Shown here: positions 1-10,559 of the stretch, one piece after another
How positions within the stretch are numbered: position 1 is the stretch's first letter
Layout: each line of letters begins with the position of its first letter
DNA from: Athripsodes cinereus
Lineage: Eukaryota; Arthropoda; Insecta; Trichoptera; Leptoceridae
Direction: 5' to 3'
Assembly: GCA_947579605.1 (NCBI GenBank)
Contig: OX388319.1
Location: 25,247,447-25,311,446 of the forward strand
DNA: 64,000 nucleotides
The notes under the pieces: generated by a model
Database searches by the model: none
Told to the model about the DNA's origin: nothing
What the model saw: the letters and a program-made list of their open reading frames with translations, nothing else
Made by a program: the position numbers and the translations under genes

Positions 1-604
1 ATTGTATGCCGGATTTTGTAGATAATTTTTAATTTTGAATCAATTGTCCTAGAAGTTCCTTATAGTACTGAGTAGTACCTAGTCAAACGGATTATGGTTA
101 AACAATCCTTGCAAAGATAATTAATACAATAGGTACATGAGCGATTTAATCGCGACATTTATCTATTGTTTTATCATTTCTGAAGGTCGTGACCATCGAT
201 CTGTTAAACTCTGCAACGCAGTTAAATGATCGACTATCACATCACTGATCACTATAAACTTTAGATGACGCGTTAAAATATTATATTATAATAGTTATGT
301 TGTAAAGAAAGGGTTGGTTGGAAGATTTTAAGGTTTAAGGCAGTAGCGTACTATTTATATATGCAAAAATGCATCGCATACCTGAAAAAGAAAAGTCGAT
401 TATTGTCAAAAATTGTGCAATAACGATGAGATCGTACCTATAACATTTCTTATTCCTAAGGGGTAGAAATTTGAATAGTTGTGTATATAAAGGAAACAAA
501 AGAAGTGTGCATAGATAAATTGGATTGCCATTTCGGCCTCTTCACCTCCTCCGCAAGGGATGCACCACGAGGAAATGTCTTTGCTGGTTTGTGAGTTATG
601 ATTT

Positions 605-725
605 TTTTACACTTTTAATTTATTTGTTACTTACATTGATTACAAACAATTTTACATAACAATTACATTTAAATACGTAGTGCGAGTTTATAATGAAGGC
701 GAAATTTCTTCCAACCAACCCAATT
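605..725 (-). mobile_element. LINE 3' UTR family E, minus copy
   Basis: TGCGAGTTTATAATGAAGGC then CTTCCAACCAACCC matches the family in reverse. A short plus-strand piece of the same motif (GGGTTGGTTGGAAGATTT) lies at 312-329. Confidence 0.45.
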
Positions 726-1499
726 TATCATATTTGATCTGACTTTGTCCAGTGCAACTTGAGATACCTACAATTTTTTGCGAATAGATAATTTCGAGTG
801 ACTCCCAATATTTATTCAGTATAATTTTTGTCTGACTTCTGACATTTGAGGAGGAGCAAATCAGCAGATGGGGGGGGGGCTCCTATAGAAGTTACAAAGT
901 GGTATAAAAATAGTCACATATTACTAAAGTATTGGATATGTGTAGTAAAAAGGTAAAGAAGACGTGAGTGTCTCTGTGACTTGAATATTCAAGTGAATGA
1001 CCTAAAATAATTTTGTTATGTTAGATTTGATGTGTGCTAGTCACGTGTACTTGCATACAGCTACAATAAAATATTTAATGACAGCAAATTAGGCATGTTG
1101 CTGCAATTTCTTCCAACTAGGCATTTAGTAATTTCCCTATTTCCTCACAATACAACTATTTGCAGTGTGTTGAACTTAATTTTGGTAATCTAATAAAATA
1201 ATATTTGTTTAAGTTCATTAATATGTATGCTTGTTTCTATGTGTTCTACAAATCCATATGTCACAAAAGTAACAGGTAAATCAATGCTATGCACTGAGCG
1301 CGTTCGCGGATAAAAAAATATCTTACAAATATGTGGTTAGATAGAAGCATTACCTACTCTTAGGTGATAATTTCGCCTTTGCATTTTTATGATCACGTTT
1401 TCATGTGTAAATATTGACCTATTGATGTTTTTCTATAGCTAATGATATTCAAAAAGAATAATTAATTTTGAAATAAGAGTTCACCAGAATGAATATATT

Positions 1500-1655
1500 T
1501 TACCGGGTTAGTTAGAAGACATCGCATTCTAGCGATAAACTCGCCCTCTGTACATTGAATCGTATAACTGATATTTTTATGATACATTGTATTGATTTGA
1601 AATATTGTATCCAATGTACAGTGAAGAATAAAATAAATAAATAAATATATAATAT
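1500..1655 (+). mobile_element. LINE 3' UTR family E
   Basis: GGGTTAGTTAGAAGACATCG, then GCGATAAACTCGCCCTCTGT, then CAGTGAAGAATAAAATAAAT with an AAAT-repeat tail. The pattern GTTnGAAGA...GCGATAA.CTCGCC...GCAATAAA is a recurring LINE terminus in this window. Confidence 0.55.
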
Positions 1656-1705
1656 CAAGTTCTCTAAGTATTGTCAAAATATTTAAATTTCATTGTATTT
1701 TATAA

Positions 1706-1880
1706 GGTTGTCAATAGTCTGATAGCTGAGCCTCGGTCTTTCAAATGAGACATCCCGGGTTCGATTCCTCCTGCAGTCGATCTACTCCATCTTCACGACA
1801 CAAACATAATAATATAGCTTACTATAAAAGTGTTTGAATAACATTTAGTTCTATTTTGCCCAAAAAATCATCTACTAAAG
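1706..1880 (+). mobile_element. tRNA-headed SINE family T, subfamily 2
   Basis: AGTCTGATAGCTGAGCCTC, B box GGGTTCGATTCC at 1757-1768, then TACTCCATCTTCACGACACA. Confidence 0.65.
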
Positions 1881-1943
1881 ATAATTTCCTGGGCAAAGCC
1901 GACTTCTAAGCTATTAGGCATTATTATTATTTATAAAATGGGT

Positions 1944-2247
1944 TTTCGCTCCACATGGGTTTGGCCATGTGGAGCGAATGGATGGTGTAAGATTGACGAA
2001 GAGGGTGTATTTATCTGAAAGAGAGGGTGTGAGAAAGCGCGGACGTCCAAGAACTACGTGGCTTAACCACGTGGATCAAATTCTCAAGGACGGTCGCGTG
2101 TTAAGTAAGAGGAATCGGCGTGCATTTATGAGAAACTGGATGAATGTAGAGGAAGCGAAAGAAGTATGTAAGGATAGAGCGACATGGCGTTCCGTTCTCT
2201 CTGCCTACCCCACCTGGGACACGGCGTGAGGGTATAGATAGATATAG
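1944..2247 (+). mobile_element. LINE family B, 5'-truncated 3' end with 11-bp target duplication
   Basis: An open frame runs to a stop at 2229 and reads FGHVERMDG, then RKRGRPRTTW, then VEEAKEVCKDRATWRSV and a terminal YPTWDTA. This is the C-terminal GHVxRM...GRPR.W...DR..WR pattern of insect non-LTR retrotransposon polymerases. The stop sits inside GGCGTGAGGGTATAGATAG, so there is almost no 3' UTR before a short TAGATA-type tail. ATAAAATGGGT occurs at both 1933-1943 and 2248-2258, an exact 11-bp duplication that fixes the ends. The first 30 bases fold back perfectly (TTCGCTCCACATGG against CCATGTGGAGCGAA), as expected when reverse transcription ends in snap-back priming. This family shares its 3' end with the abundant SINE of this window. 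Confidence 0.88.
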
Positions 2248-2381
2248 ATAAAATGGGTACACGTACGTTCTGATTATAAAGGTAATATTAGAGAACAATA
2301 GATCCCTACAAATATAAATAATACCGTATATAAATGTACCTATATGTATCAAATAATATTTTATGCGTACGGAAGTACTTT

Positions 2382-2690
2382 TTAGCGCGGCGGCAGAATT
2401 ACCATCCACACTTCTCAGCATTATAAAACCAGATAAGTCTCCATATTATGATCAGTCATGATCACAAAAAACTTTCGGGGAAAATTTACCTATCCAGATA
2501 TACAGGATATCTATAAAAAGGATTAGGCTCAAAACGCATTGTGCCTGAAATATCTGTGTTCAAAAACTTTCTAACAATATTAGGTACAAGTGTTTATAAT
2601 AATAGATATTTGAATTTTTATGTGTATATAAATTTACCGGTGAATCTAATTTTTGTAAATTATTTCTAAAAGATTAATATTATTATTATT
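2382..2690 (-). mobile_element. LINE family C 3' end, most decayed copy
   Basis: Matches the other two family C copies from GCGCGGCGGCAGAATTACCA to GTAAATTATTTCTAAAAGAT, with deletions in the ACGCGGGTTCAA segment. A 5'-truncated SINE starts about 15 bases to its right. Confidence 0.75.
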
Positions 2691-2704
2691 CCATGTGACA
2701 TTTA

Positions 2705-2833
2705 TATAACATTCTGAATGTCTTAATTTTTTGTTGGCACGTAGAGGACAGCTTGCATGTTTCTTACATGCAGCTGGTCTGCTGGCTACCCCACTTGTGA
2801 GATATGCCGTGATGGTGTAGTAGTAGCTTAGTA
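2705..2833 (+). mobile_element. SINE family S, 5'-truncated
   Basis: From ACATTCTGAATGTCTTAATT to GTGATGGTGTAGTAGTAGC. Confidence 0.75.
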
Positions 2834-2894
2834 GTGGTAGCATTCATATAACTAAATAATATTTGTTTCCACATTTTGCTAGTATTTAATAGTC

Positions 2895-3370
2895 AGATTA
2901 TTTTTTTTTTTTATTTTATTTCTCTTAAAGGACACAAACAGTTCAAATTAACAAATATTAACAGTCATATTTTTCCAGAAAACAAACCAATCAAGGTCCC
3001 GCAAATTACCGAAGCGTATGACGAACAAGTAAAGTTGCAAGTTAAATCATAACACAAACTCACCCCACCGATATCAAATGCAAAAATCAAAACAAACCTC
3101 GTGAAAATGAGAAGCTTAAAATTACACTACAATAGAATTTATAAGAATATATAATAATTAAGAATTAAAACAATTGAGATTAAAATAGTTCAAATTATGA
3201 ATTGATCGAATCTCTGTCTCTCTTTAGAATCAAGAATTCAGGATACTCCTTACACCCCTTCTGAACTCTGCCTTGCTGATCGAGAAGAAATCAATATTTG
3301 TATATGATCTATTATACAACGTACAAGTACGTCTCACAAATGATCCCCGAACATAATTTGTGGTAGGTAC
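2895..3370 (-). mobile_element. Probable LINE 3' end with poly-A
   Basis: Poly-T at 2899-2919 reads as a poly-A tail on the minus strand. Minus-strand coding remnant near 3370-3230 reads VRRTCTLYNRSYTNIDFFSI then SKAEFRRGVRSILNS and stop. The F+R.+..ILN ending resembles LINE termini, but the family is not recognised. Confidence 0.45.
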
Positions 3371-3499
3371 TGGGCGGCAATCTAAACAAAAAACCTGATC
3401 TGATTATAACCGAATATTCGGTTATTTGGCACATGATCTTGCATAATATTCGGTATTCGGTCAAATATACTATTCGTTGCATCTCAACACTTTATCATG

Positions 3500-3565
3500 G
3501 CAGATGGTGGATAAAATGAGGCGCGATCCTCAGAATCGAGGGACTGGCGGAAGACAAGAAGACGA
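3500..3565 (+). mobile_element. LINE 3' tip
   Basis: GCGATCCTCAGAATCGAGGG followed by ACTGGCGGAAGACAAGAAGA matches the reverse complement of 9928-9980, a LINE tip with a short-repeat tail. Confidence 0.4.
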
Positions 3566-3837
3566 AGTCATGTGTGTCTATTTTCGTATACAGTATAAAT
3601 GTTATTGTATAGTATTACCAAATATCAGGCAAACATTAAAAATTACACAACATAAACATATTATGTATTATGTTGGTACATGAGATGATTAGTGTATTCA
3701 CAATATGCAGTTATTACCTAAACAAATAAATGACAATTACGTAAATTATAATATGTGTAGGTACATATTATTACCAAAATGTGACATGAATCGCTAACAA
3801 TGACAGAAATTTCAATTTTAAGCGTACACAAAAAATA

Positions 3838-3978
3838 TATCTATCTATCTGTACCATCGAGCCATCTCTATCTATCTGTGCCATCGAGCCATCTCTATCT
3901 ATCTGTACCATCGAGCCATCTCTATCTATCTGTACCATCGAGCCATCTCTATCTATCTGTACCATCGAGCCATCTCTC
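3838..3978. repeat. 27-bp tandem repeat, five units
   Basis: Unit CTATCTATCTGTACCATCGA plus GCCATCT; one unit has GTGCC instead of GTACC. TATCTATCTGTACCATC resembles the SINE S tail in reverse. Open frames on both strands here are repeat artefacts. Confidence 0.9.
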
Positions 3979-4413
3979 GTGATCCAGCGGACTAATTTTA
4001 AAACTGGAATAAATATGTAAGCTGTACTTAATGTACCATGAAACTAAAAGAATTAATAATATAATAATGGGTGCCAATATAGTCATGGCTGGTTAATAGA
4101 AAAGAAAATGTGACGTTTTACAAAATCTGTCTTTTACAACATGTTTGAAAATTTCTCACAAGATCTAAACCGTCCTGTGACTTTCCTATGAACGATACGC
4201 CTAACGTAGATATTAAAAAAAATCATTTAACATCTTCAGTTAAACAGTGATACACGATAATGGTACTCGTCCTGAATATAGTATTTCTGTGGAAAGGAGA
4301 GGAAGACAGTTATGTACGTTCATTATGCAGTATAATAGTAATTACTACTGGGTGACTGGGTGACTGGGTGACTGGGTAACGCCATATCTATCGAGTAGAT
4401 GAATGTGTCTTAC

Positions 4414-4528
4414 CAATGCCAATCCTTGGTGAAGCATCTTGTCTATATTCCTGACCACTACTGCAGACGGCTGATAGTAGACCACATATCATGGCCACAA
4501 CCAGCCAAGGTACTCCCATTGATCCCAT
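4414..4528 (-). CDS. First coding exon of a secreted or membrane protein (signal peptide)
   Basis: Seen: on the minus strand a pyrimidine-rich tract ends in TTTATTTCCAG immediately before ATG. An open frame of 38 codons plus one base follows, then GTAAGA, a consensus donor, so the intron is phase 1. The peptide begins MGSMGVPWLVVAM, continues with a hydrophobic stretch to about residue 22 (ICGLLSAVC), then turns polar (SSGQEYRQDASPRIGI). This is the layout of a cleavable signal peptide; a cut near SSG/QEY is plausible. Inference: the host gene runs leftwards, with later exons below 4414 or off the window and an upstream untranslated exon to the right. It lies in no repeat family I can see. 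The mature part visible is only about 15 residues, so I cannot name the protein. Too short for an ordinary open-reading-frame scan; supported by both splice sites and the signal peptide together. Confidence 0.72.
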
Positions 4529-4889
4529 CTGGAAATAAAGCAAGAAAATCAGATTAATTATGCAGCAAATGAAGTCTGCTATTAAAGTCTGAAAAAACTA
4601 TAATTTATTTTAGAAGGGTTAACTATGTAACAGTTTCGAGATATTTTGAATGTTTTTAGTATTCAACAATGCACTTGTATACTAAAAACAATCAAAATGT
4701 CTGAAAACACTTTTAATCACTGACCAGACCCTTCTATTGACTCTCATAATCTTTGTGGCGAAGAGTTGGACTCCACATCTAAGAATATACAATGGCCGTG
4801 AGTCCCAAAGAGAGAGGAGAGTCTCAAGGCCTTAAACGGCACGGCACCCATTTGCCTTACTGAGCTCTGAGAGTACGGAGGCTATCACA

Positions 4890-5085
4890 CAGGAAAACAG
4901 GTCGATTTTAGTTTTTCAATCCAAGAATTTATGATTATCTCAAACAATTCAAGAAAATTTTGTCTTGAGTCCAGAATATTTCATTAAAATAAGAAAATCA
5001 AATCAGTTCTCTTCAATAAGATATTGAATTTCATTTTTTTCAATGAAGATTGTTTTCTTGTTTTGAGAATTTCAATTCTTCGGGC
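4890..5085 (-). repeat. Dispersed repeat U
   Basis: CAATGAAGATTGTTTTCTTG near 5040 is the reverse of the family start. Confidence 0.55.
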
Positions 5086-5099
5086 CAAACCACACAGAA

Positions 5100-7080
5100 T
5101 GCACGGTCAACATAGTTAGCCAGACCCCCTCTGTAATAATATGTAATGTCCGAAAAGACGAAAGACGTCTCTCTCAGTAAAAACCTTTTAGTAGGAAAAA
5201 ACATTTGTTTTTAAATTTCATTATGAAATTCTAGTACCTACCTAAACACCGACACAGAGAATGTAATAATAGTACGGACCGTTGGGCACTGTATTGTTAT
5301 TTAGGAAAACACACAATTATTATATGTAGGTACCTACTCCACTGTCATACAACAAGCGAGGGAAAGCTTCAAGTGACTGGAAAATTGTCTCATTGTGCTG
5401 TTTAGTATCGTTGTATGTAACTGTTATTATTATTATTTGCATTCATGTACCATTTAATAAGATAATGGGACAGCAAAGTCTCGAAACAGTGACAGAAGTA
5501 AACACTGTTATTAAATGAATAAACATTTCTAAATATCCGGTAGAGTGAAATCTGTGGTATCCCCGAAATATCCACTCTTTTCTGCAAGTTATAGAATTTT
5601 GTAAGGAATATTTAGCAAATAAATTTTACATGATAACGAGAATGTTTTGGAGGTTAATTGTCAAATTTTGGTGTTCAAAATGTTTTTTTAGGAACCTGTC
5701 TAACTTTATACCAAAGTATTTAGGACAAGGTTCATTTTTTTATCATGCATAGACAGTTCACACAGATCGAACTAGTCCCAAACTGAGATGTGAATCTTGT
5801 ACTATGGGTACTAACCTGGGAATGGTTGCAAATAGCCCAGGACAGAAATGCTGGTAGAAATATGGGTGAGACTTATTTACAGCAATGGTAGAGAATAGCT
5901 GTGTAAGCATGTAAATAAAACTCTCTTTTATAAACATAAGATATTATTTTTTCCACAATACCGTGAAAGGGTCTTTGGTGTTGCAGGTTCCGTGACATGG
6001 AATATATAGGCTGTGTACCGATCTGCGGCCCCAGAGAATCATTATGTAAAGAACTAACTAAATTTCATTGTATTGAAGTGTAAAAAGCACTCAGTGAAGT
6101 TTAAACAAAATAATAAGTTAACAGTCCCACTAAACATTTCGTCAATGCTCTAAAAGTCTAAAAAATAATTTTCCAACAAGATACTCTATCACATTGAGAC
6201 GGTCGAAGAATAGTAAAACATCATCAAAGGGACAAAACCATCCAACGTCACCATCGTTATCATCAATTTTGTACTTTCCAAGTGCGTACATTATGGGTAG
6301 GTATTTATTATGGAATCATTGCAAAGAAATTTACATATTATTTCATACACTCGAACATATCATGATTCACATTAGTGGAATACTTCTTCTGAGTGTGTAT
6401 ATACTTTTTAAATCGTAGTGTAAATCATTTCCCATTCTTTTGTGATAAATGACGTCAGCGCAATTCGAGGAAAATTATTTAACTTTCCATGTTGTTGTAA
6501 CATAGATAATTATAACTTTCCGAAAAGATATTATTACTCATTAAAATTTATTATCCAAGACTAAACAGTATAAACTATTAAGAAATTAATAGTTGTCTGG
6601 TGGCAATATCATGTAGCTTAAATTGATGGATTCGAGATAAATAACAGGAAAATGAGTGTGTGAAGAAAGCCGATGAAATGGATTAACTATGTAAAGAAAA
6701 TATGGGATCTACTACATGGAAGACATTGGCAAAAGACAAAAATGAGTTGTGTGCTCATTAAGAAGTCCATATCCAGCAATAGACGGAGATGGGTTGAGGA
6801 AAAAAAAGCAGCTAAAATTCATAAAAATTAAGACTAGCTCAATATATGCGAACTGTCCAAAATACGAGTATGTACCTATGCTTTCTTATGTTCCTCTTCC
6901 TGCCATAATATAATAAGATTAATGAAATATTCAGATAAACTTAAAATCTTACAATATATATATATATATTATTTAGTTAGGTATTCCACCAATGAGATTA
7001 ATATGTAATTTCATTTGAATTAATTCCATTTGCTAGCCAAATTTAACAAGAGCTTCCTCGACACGTACAAACGACAAACT
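5100..7080. other. No gene or clear repeat identified
   Basis: AT-rich DNA with short reading frames lacking motifs. Only a TGACGTCA-like word at 6449 and a short TA run at 6955-6970 stand out. Likely intron if the 4414-4528 and 20321 exons belong together. Confidence 0.4.
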
Positions 7081-7084
7081 TTTC

Positions 7085-7145
7085 AGGGTCTTTGAGGTGC
7101 TTTGGCACATATACGATACTTAGATATTGTCCAGGAAATAAATAA
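7085..7145 (+). mobile_element. LINE 3' UTR end, isolated
   Basis: TTTGAGGTGCTTTGGCACAT with a following AATAAATAAATA tail matches the UTR end at 10305-10350. Confidence 0.5.
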
Positions 7146-7228
7146 ATACATTTGATTGGATAAAATCTATATGTGTCGGATTATAATATTAACCTCGAAG
7201 TCAAAGCATCCAACATCGAGTGAATATG

Positions 7229-7317
7229 AGTTAATAAACGTGAATGGAGAGAGCTTTAAAAGAGGGCTGAAGACGCACTTTTTTGCTGGGAGTTTTGGGT
7301 GATGGACGTAGTACACG
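7229..7317 (+). mobile_element. LINE terminal codons, interrupted by a hAT element
   Basis: Reads NVNGESFKRGLKTHFFAGSF-G then TGA. The flanking UTR resumes at 7780 (GCGCCCTTGAGGTCATATTA) after the hAT element 7318-7771, which therefore landed in this older LINE end. Confidence 0.5.
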
Positions 7318-7771
7318 TAGTGATGTGAGAAGAGAAAATTTCTCCTCTGATGGAAGAGAGATTTCTCTCCATAATTTTTCTTAGTGGTATTATGACCTTT
7401 CGCCCAGCACACTTCGCAGCCAAACTGATTGATCCAAAAATTTGTGGGGCTGATTTAGGCCCAAATCAGAGGTTATTAACACTTTTTTTCCATGTACGTA
7501 CCTGCAATTTTTTTTTAACTAAAATATGGGCATGTCGGGTGTCAAACATCAAGATTTTTCATCAATTATAAGCACTTTTCTCTATGTAGCCATATTGGTG
7601 ATAAATTGTCTCAACATTGTACATTGTTATTGATTGATTGAATAAAGTATTTATTATTATTATACTGTTAAATAAAAAAATTCTCCGAAAATTCTCTACT
7701 TCGAGAAATTTACCGAGAAATTTCTCGGTAAATTTCTCCAAAATATATTTCTTGAGAATTCCACAACACTA
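7318..7771. mobile_element. hAT element with perfect 8-bp duplication
   Basis: AGTACACG at 7310-7317 and 7772-7779. Ends TAGTGATGTGAGAAGAGA and GAATTCCACAACACTA. The right 100 bases recur at 52803-52902. Confidence 0.82.
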
Positions 7772-7846
7772 AGTACACGGCGCCCTTGAGGTCATATTAT
7801 GGTCAATAATGATTTTATACATATTTTGCTTAAAGTAGGTACATAA

Positions 7847-7962
7847 TCAGCGATGAGGTTTGCCAGCCATCCTGAATGTCTTAGTTGTTTGTTGGCGCGA
7901 AGAAGACAGCTTGCCTGCTGGTCTGCTGGCTTCTCCACTTGAGAGATATGCCGTGATGGAAT
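7847..7962 (+). mobile_element. SINE family S, 5'-truncated
   Basis: CAGCGATGAGGTTTGCCAGC to GATATGCCGTGATGGA. A hAT element begins about 20 bases to the right. Confidence 0.75.
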
Positions 7963-7982
7963 AATTTTATTATAGTAGGTAG

Positions 7983-8343
7983 TATTGATGTAACGAATAT
8001 TCGCATTCGCATTCGCGAATATTCGCATATTTCAAAGTATTCGTATTCGTAAAAAAATATGCGAATGTTTTGCGAATATTATTTCGGTAATAAAGTATCG
8101 GGTATTCGGTAAAAGTACCGGATACTTACCCGGTAAACAGTAGAAACATGTACTGCAAGAAAATATTCTTTAAGAAAACCGAGGAGTTTTGAAATATTTT
8201 AAATTCCTATACCATTTTGAAAATTCCTCGACGGGGGGGGGTAGAAATTTTAATGATTGAGCAACATTGTAGAAATCTAAGCAAGTCAATATTCGCTATT
8301 CGCATTCGCGAATAACCAAAATCACACTTTCGTTACATCACTA
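7983..8343. mobile_element. hAT element with perfect 8-bp duplication
   Basis: GTAGGTAG at 7975-7982 and 8344-8351. Ends TATTGATGTAACGAATATTC and CACTTTCGTTACATCACTA; GCGAATATTCGC-type repeats line both ends. Confidence 0.85.
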
Positions 8344-8780
8344 GTAGGTAGTCAAATTAATATTGGACCCTGACATTGCACGAGGTTGAGTATTAAATTA
8401 ATGCCAAGGTTTCAAGTAATGCAAATATTGTGTTTAATGCAATTTATTATTAATAATATGTACTGCAGATAAACACAGACAGCGCTATACTGTGTGCATA
8501 GCTACATAACCAATAATACAGCTACATAATAATTATATAGATAGACATTATGTTTATAGATAGACAGTATCAGCTGTTTTAACAGGAAACTAAACTGGAA
8601 AGACTTGTCCCAAAATAAAGTGGGTCATATTAAAAGAAGCCACTGTACTTCTTTATGTACGTACATATTATTATCATAACTATAGTCGTACCTTCATACC
8701 TACTGTCGATGAAGTAGATTTATTTCTCCAAAAACACATATTGTGATGCACTGGCTTTATTAAAATTACATAATTATGCC

Positions 8781-9035
8781 GTGGAGCACCCGGTAAAGAA
8801 TCGATCTCCCACTTTTTTCCGTAAGTTTTCGAGTGTCAAACTGTAAAAGGCGGGTGTTCGAAAAAATAAAGACATCTTACATCTCAAATTCAGATATGAG
8901 GTTTGCCACCCATCTTGAATGTCTTAATTTTTTATTGGCACAGAGAAGACGGCCTGCATGTATATTACATGCAGCTGTTCCGCTGGCTACCCCACTTGTG
9001 GGATATGCCTTGATGGTATAGTAGTAGTAGTAATT
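8781..9035 (+). mobile_element. SINE family S, full-length reference copy
   Basis: Begins GTGGAGCACCCGGTAAAG and ends GATGGTATAGTAGTAGTAG. In between come CCGTAAGTTTTCGAGTGTC, AAAAGGCGGGTGTTCGAAAA, GAGGTTTGCCACCCATCTTG and GCTGGCTACCCCACTTGTGG. No inverted ends and no open frame. A degenerate B-box-like GTGTTCGAAAA is present, but I see no convincing A box, and the head is not tRNA-like. The tail matches LINE family B. Confidence 0.8.
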
Positions 9036-9121
9036 TTGCTAATTTTCATCTTCGCGAAAGAATTAAAAAAAACTCTCTTAACGAGAAATTTAAGAAGACT
9101 GAAAAAGAATTACAATTCTCA

Positions 9122-9295
9122 ACGTCGGTACCTGGAGGTAGAGTATCGGCTTCGTGCACATGAGGTCCGTAGTTCGATCCCAGGTGTCTGCAAACTCCTA
9201 TTTCACAACACAAGCTTTTAGCTTACTGTGAAAGGTGTATAAGGTTGTATTTGGGTGTATAACAAAAACCCAGATATATCTTTTTAAAAAATAAA
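9122..9295 (+). mobile_element. tRNA-headed SINE family T
   Basis: Starts ACGTCGGTACCTGGAGGTAG (A-box side) with the B-box-like AGTTCGATCCC at 9171-9181. The body carries TTTAGCTTACTGTGAAAGG and GTTGTATTTGGGTGTATAAC, ending in an A-rich tail. Pol III promoter layout indicates a tRNA-derived SINE, not a tRNA gene, since the cloverleaf does not close. Confidence 0.75.
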
Positions 9296-9299
9296 AAAA

Positions 9300-9475
9300 A
9301 TACAATCTTCATTGAAGGCATTAAAATTCTCAATCATGTTGTAGAGAGCTGATTTTCTTAATTCAAAGAGATATTCTTTACTCGTTGTCGTTTAGACAAT
9401 ATTCTCTTGAACTGTTTGGGATAATTAAAAATATCTTGAATTGAGAGAATAAATTCGACTCGTTTTTTCAGTGTG
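9300..9475 (+). repeat. Dispersed repeat U
   Basis: ACAATCTTCATTGAAGGCAT to CTCGTTTTTTCAGTGTGA. Confidence 0.6.
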
Positions 9476-9927
9476 AATGGTAGATGTTAATAAATTGTCT
9501 TATCCTATATACTGAAATATAGGATTATAGCGTCGCTGCATATTCAAAAAGAGGTATGTGCGAACATTTTTATTTAGGCATTCTTTAAAAACTGTTCATT
9601 AGGGCATTAAAATTATTTGGACTTTTTATCGGCATGTGATATTATTTTTAAAATATTAAATTTTTAATAATTATTTAATACTAAGAAACACTTAAATAAA
9701 ATGGTTATGATGTCATTATAAGCAGTTATTTCTAGAAATGTCAAAACATTTATAAATTCACATACCCCTTTTTGAATATGTTACGACGATATAGTTGATA
9801 TAATATACCCCACTTTCCTCCTTTACACAAGTTTACTTTTTAAGGAGGGTAAACAGTAGAATACAGTAGGATCACTAACTTAACATATTATTATTGTAAT
9901 AGGGTTATGTTTAATGTTCTTATTGTA

Positions 9928-9978
9928 TCATCATCATCATCTCTGTCGGTCCCTCAATTCTGAAGATCGTGACCATGA
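9928..9978 (-). mobile_element. LINE 3' tip with ATG-repeat tail
   Basis: TCATCATCATCATC at the left is the tail on the minus strand; TCGGTCCCTCAATTCTGAAG follows. A shorter relic is at 170-200 (TTTCTGAAGGTCGTGACCAT). Confidence 0.5.
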
Positions 9979-10345
9979 CCCAACCTCTGGAATGGATTAC
10001 CTCTTGAGTTCAGGCAAGCTGCAGATCTTAAGACATTCAGAAGGGACCTAAAAACTTTTTGTTTTACCAATTACTTTTAAATATTGCATTCTGTTTTACA
10101 TTCTTGACTTTAAATATTGTATTCTGTTTTACATAATTGACGTGAATACATATTGTATCTAAAATATTTGTAACTCAATGTAGTATGGAACTTCTGACGT
10201 GGATACCTTTAGGTATCCAAGATTTCTCATTTATCTATGTATTGATCTATATTTATAATATGACGTGGATGTAATGTCCTAGAATTTATGAATTGTACAG
10301 TGTCCTTGAGGTGCTTCGGCACGTAAACGACACTTTAATATTGTC
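9979..10345 (+). mobile_element. LINE 3' end: terminal codons plus 3' UTR
   Basis: Frame 9979-10080 reads PNLWNGLPLEFRQAADLKTF then RRDLKTFCFTNYF and stop. WNxLP...F+..LKT is the usual last motif of many LINE polymerases. The following AT-rich UTR ends GGTGCTTCGGCACGTAAACG at about 10310-10329. The same UTR end recurs alone at 7090-7140. Confidence 0.65.
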
Positions 10346-10520
10346 CAATAATAATAATAATCATGCCTCGTTCCGTAAACCATCTGTCTCCATGTTGAGC
10401 GATCCTCCGCCATGTGTAAGGCCCCGTGAAGTGAGCTCTGTGTAGCCTCCTTAATTTGGTCGCTCCATCTTATTGGCACTCTGCCCCTTCCCCTCCTCCC
10501 TTCTACAACCCCAGTCATAA
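10345..10520 (-). mobile_element. LINE C-terminal fragment
   Basis: Minus strand reads GRRGRGRVPIRWSDQIKEAT, then LHGALHMAEDRSTWRQMV, and ends in an ATT-repeat tail at 10345-10360. RGR.P.RWSDQI...A.DR..WR is a known C-terminal signature of insect LINE polyproteins. The frame is open over the fragment. Confidence 0.75.
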
Positions 10521-10559
10521 TTATTTTTTCCAGGTTGTCATGCTCTCTTCTTGTATAAT

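Noticed and set aside
519..596. Possible exon (plus strand ending at GTGAGT, or minus strand after CACAAACCAG)
   Set aside because: Both strands are open over only about 80 bases and each lacks a good partner splice site; no motif. The minus reading is phase-compatible with the 4414 exon, so junction data could revive it.
3771..3982. Open frames on both strands with repeated MVQIDRDGS or LYLSVPSSH
   Set aside because: They are translations of the 27-bp tandem repeat.
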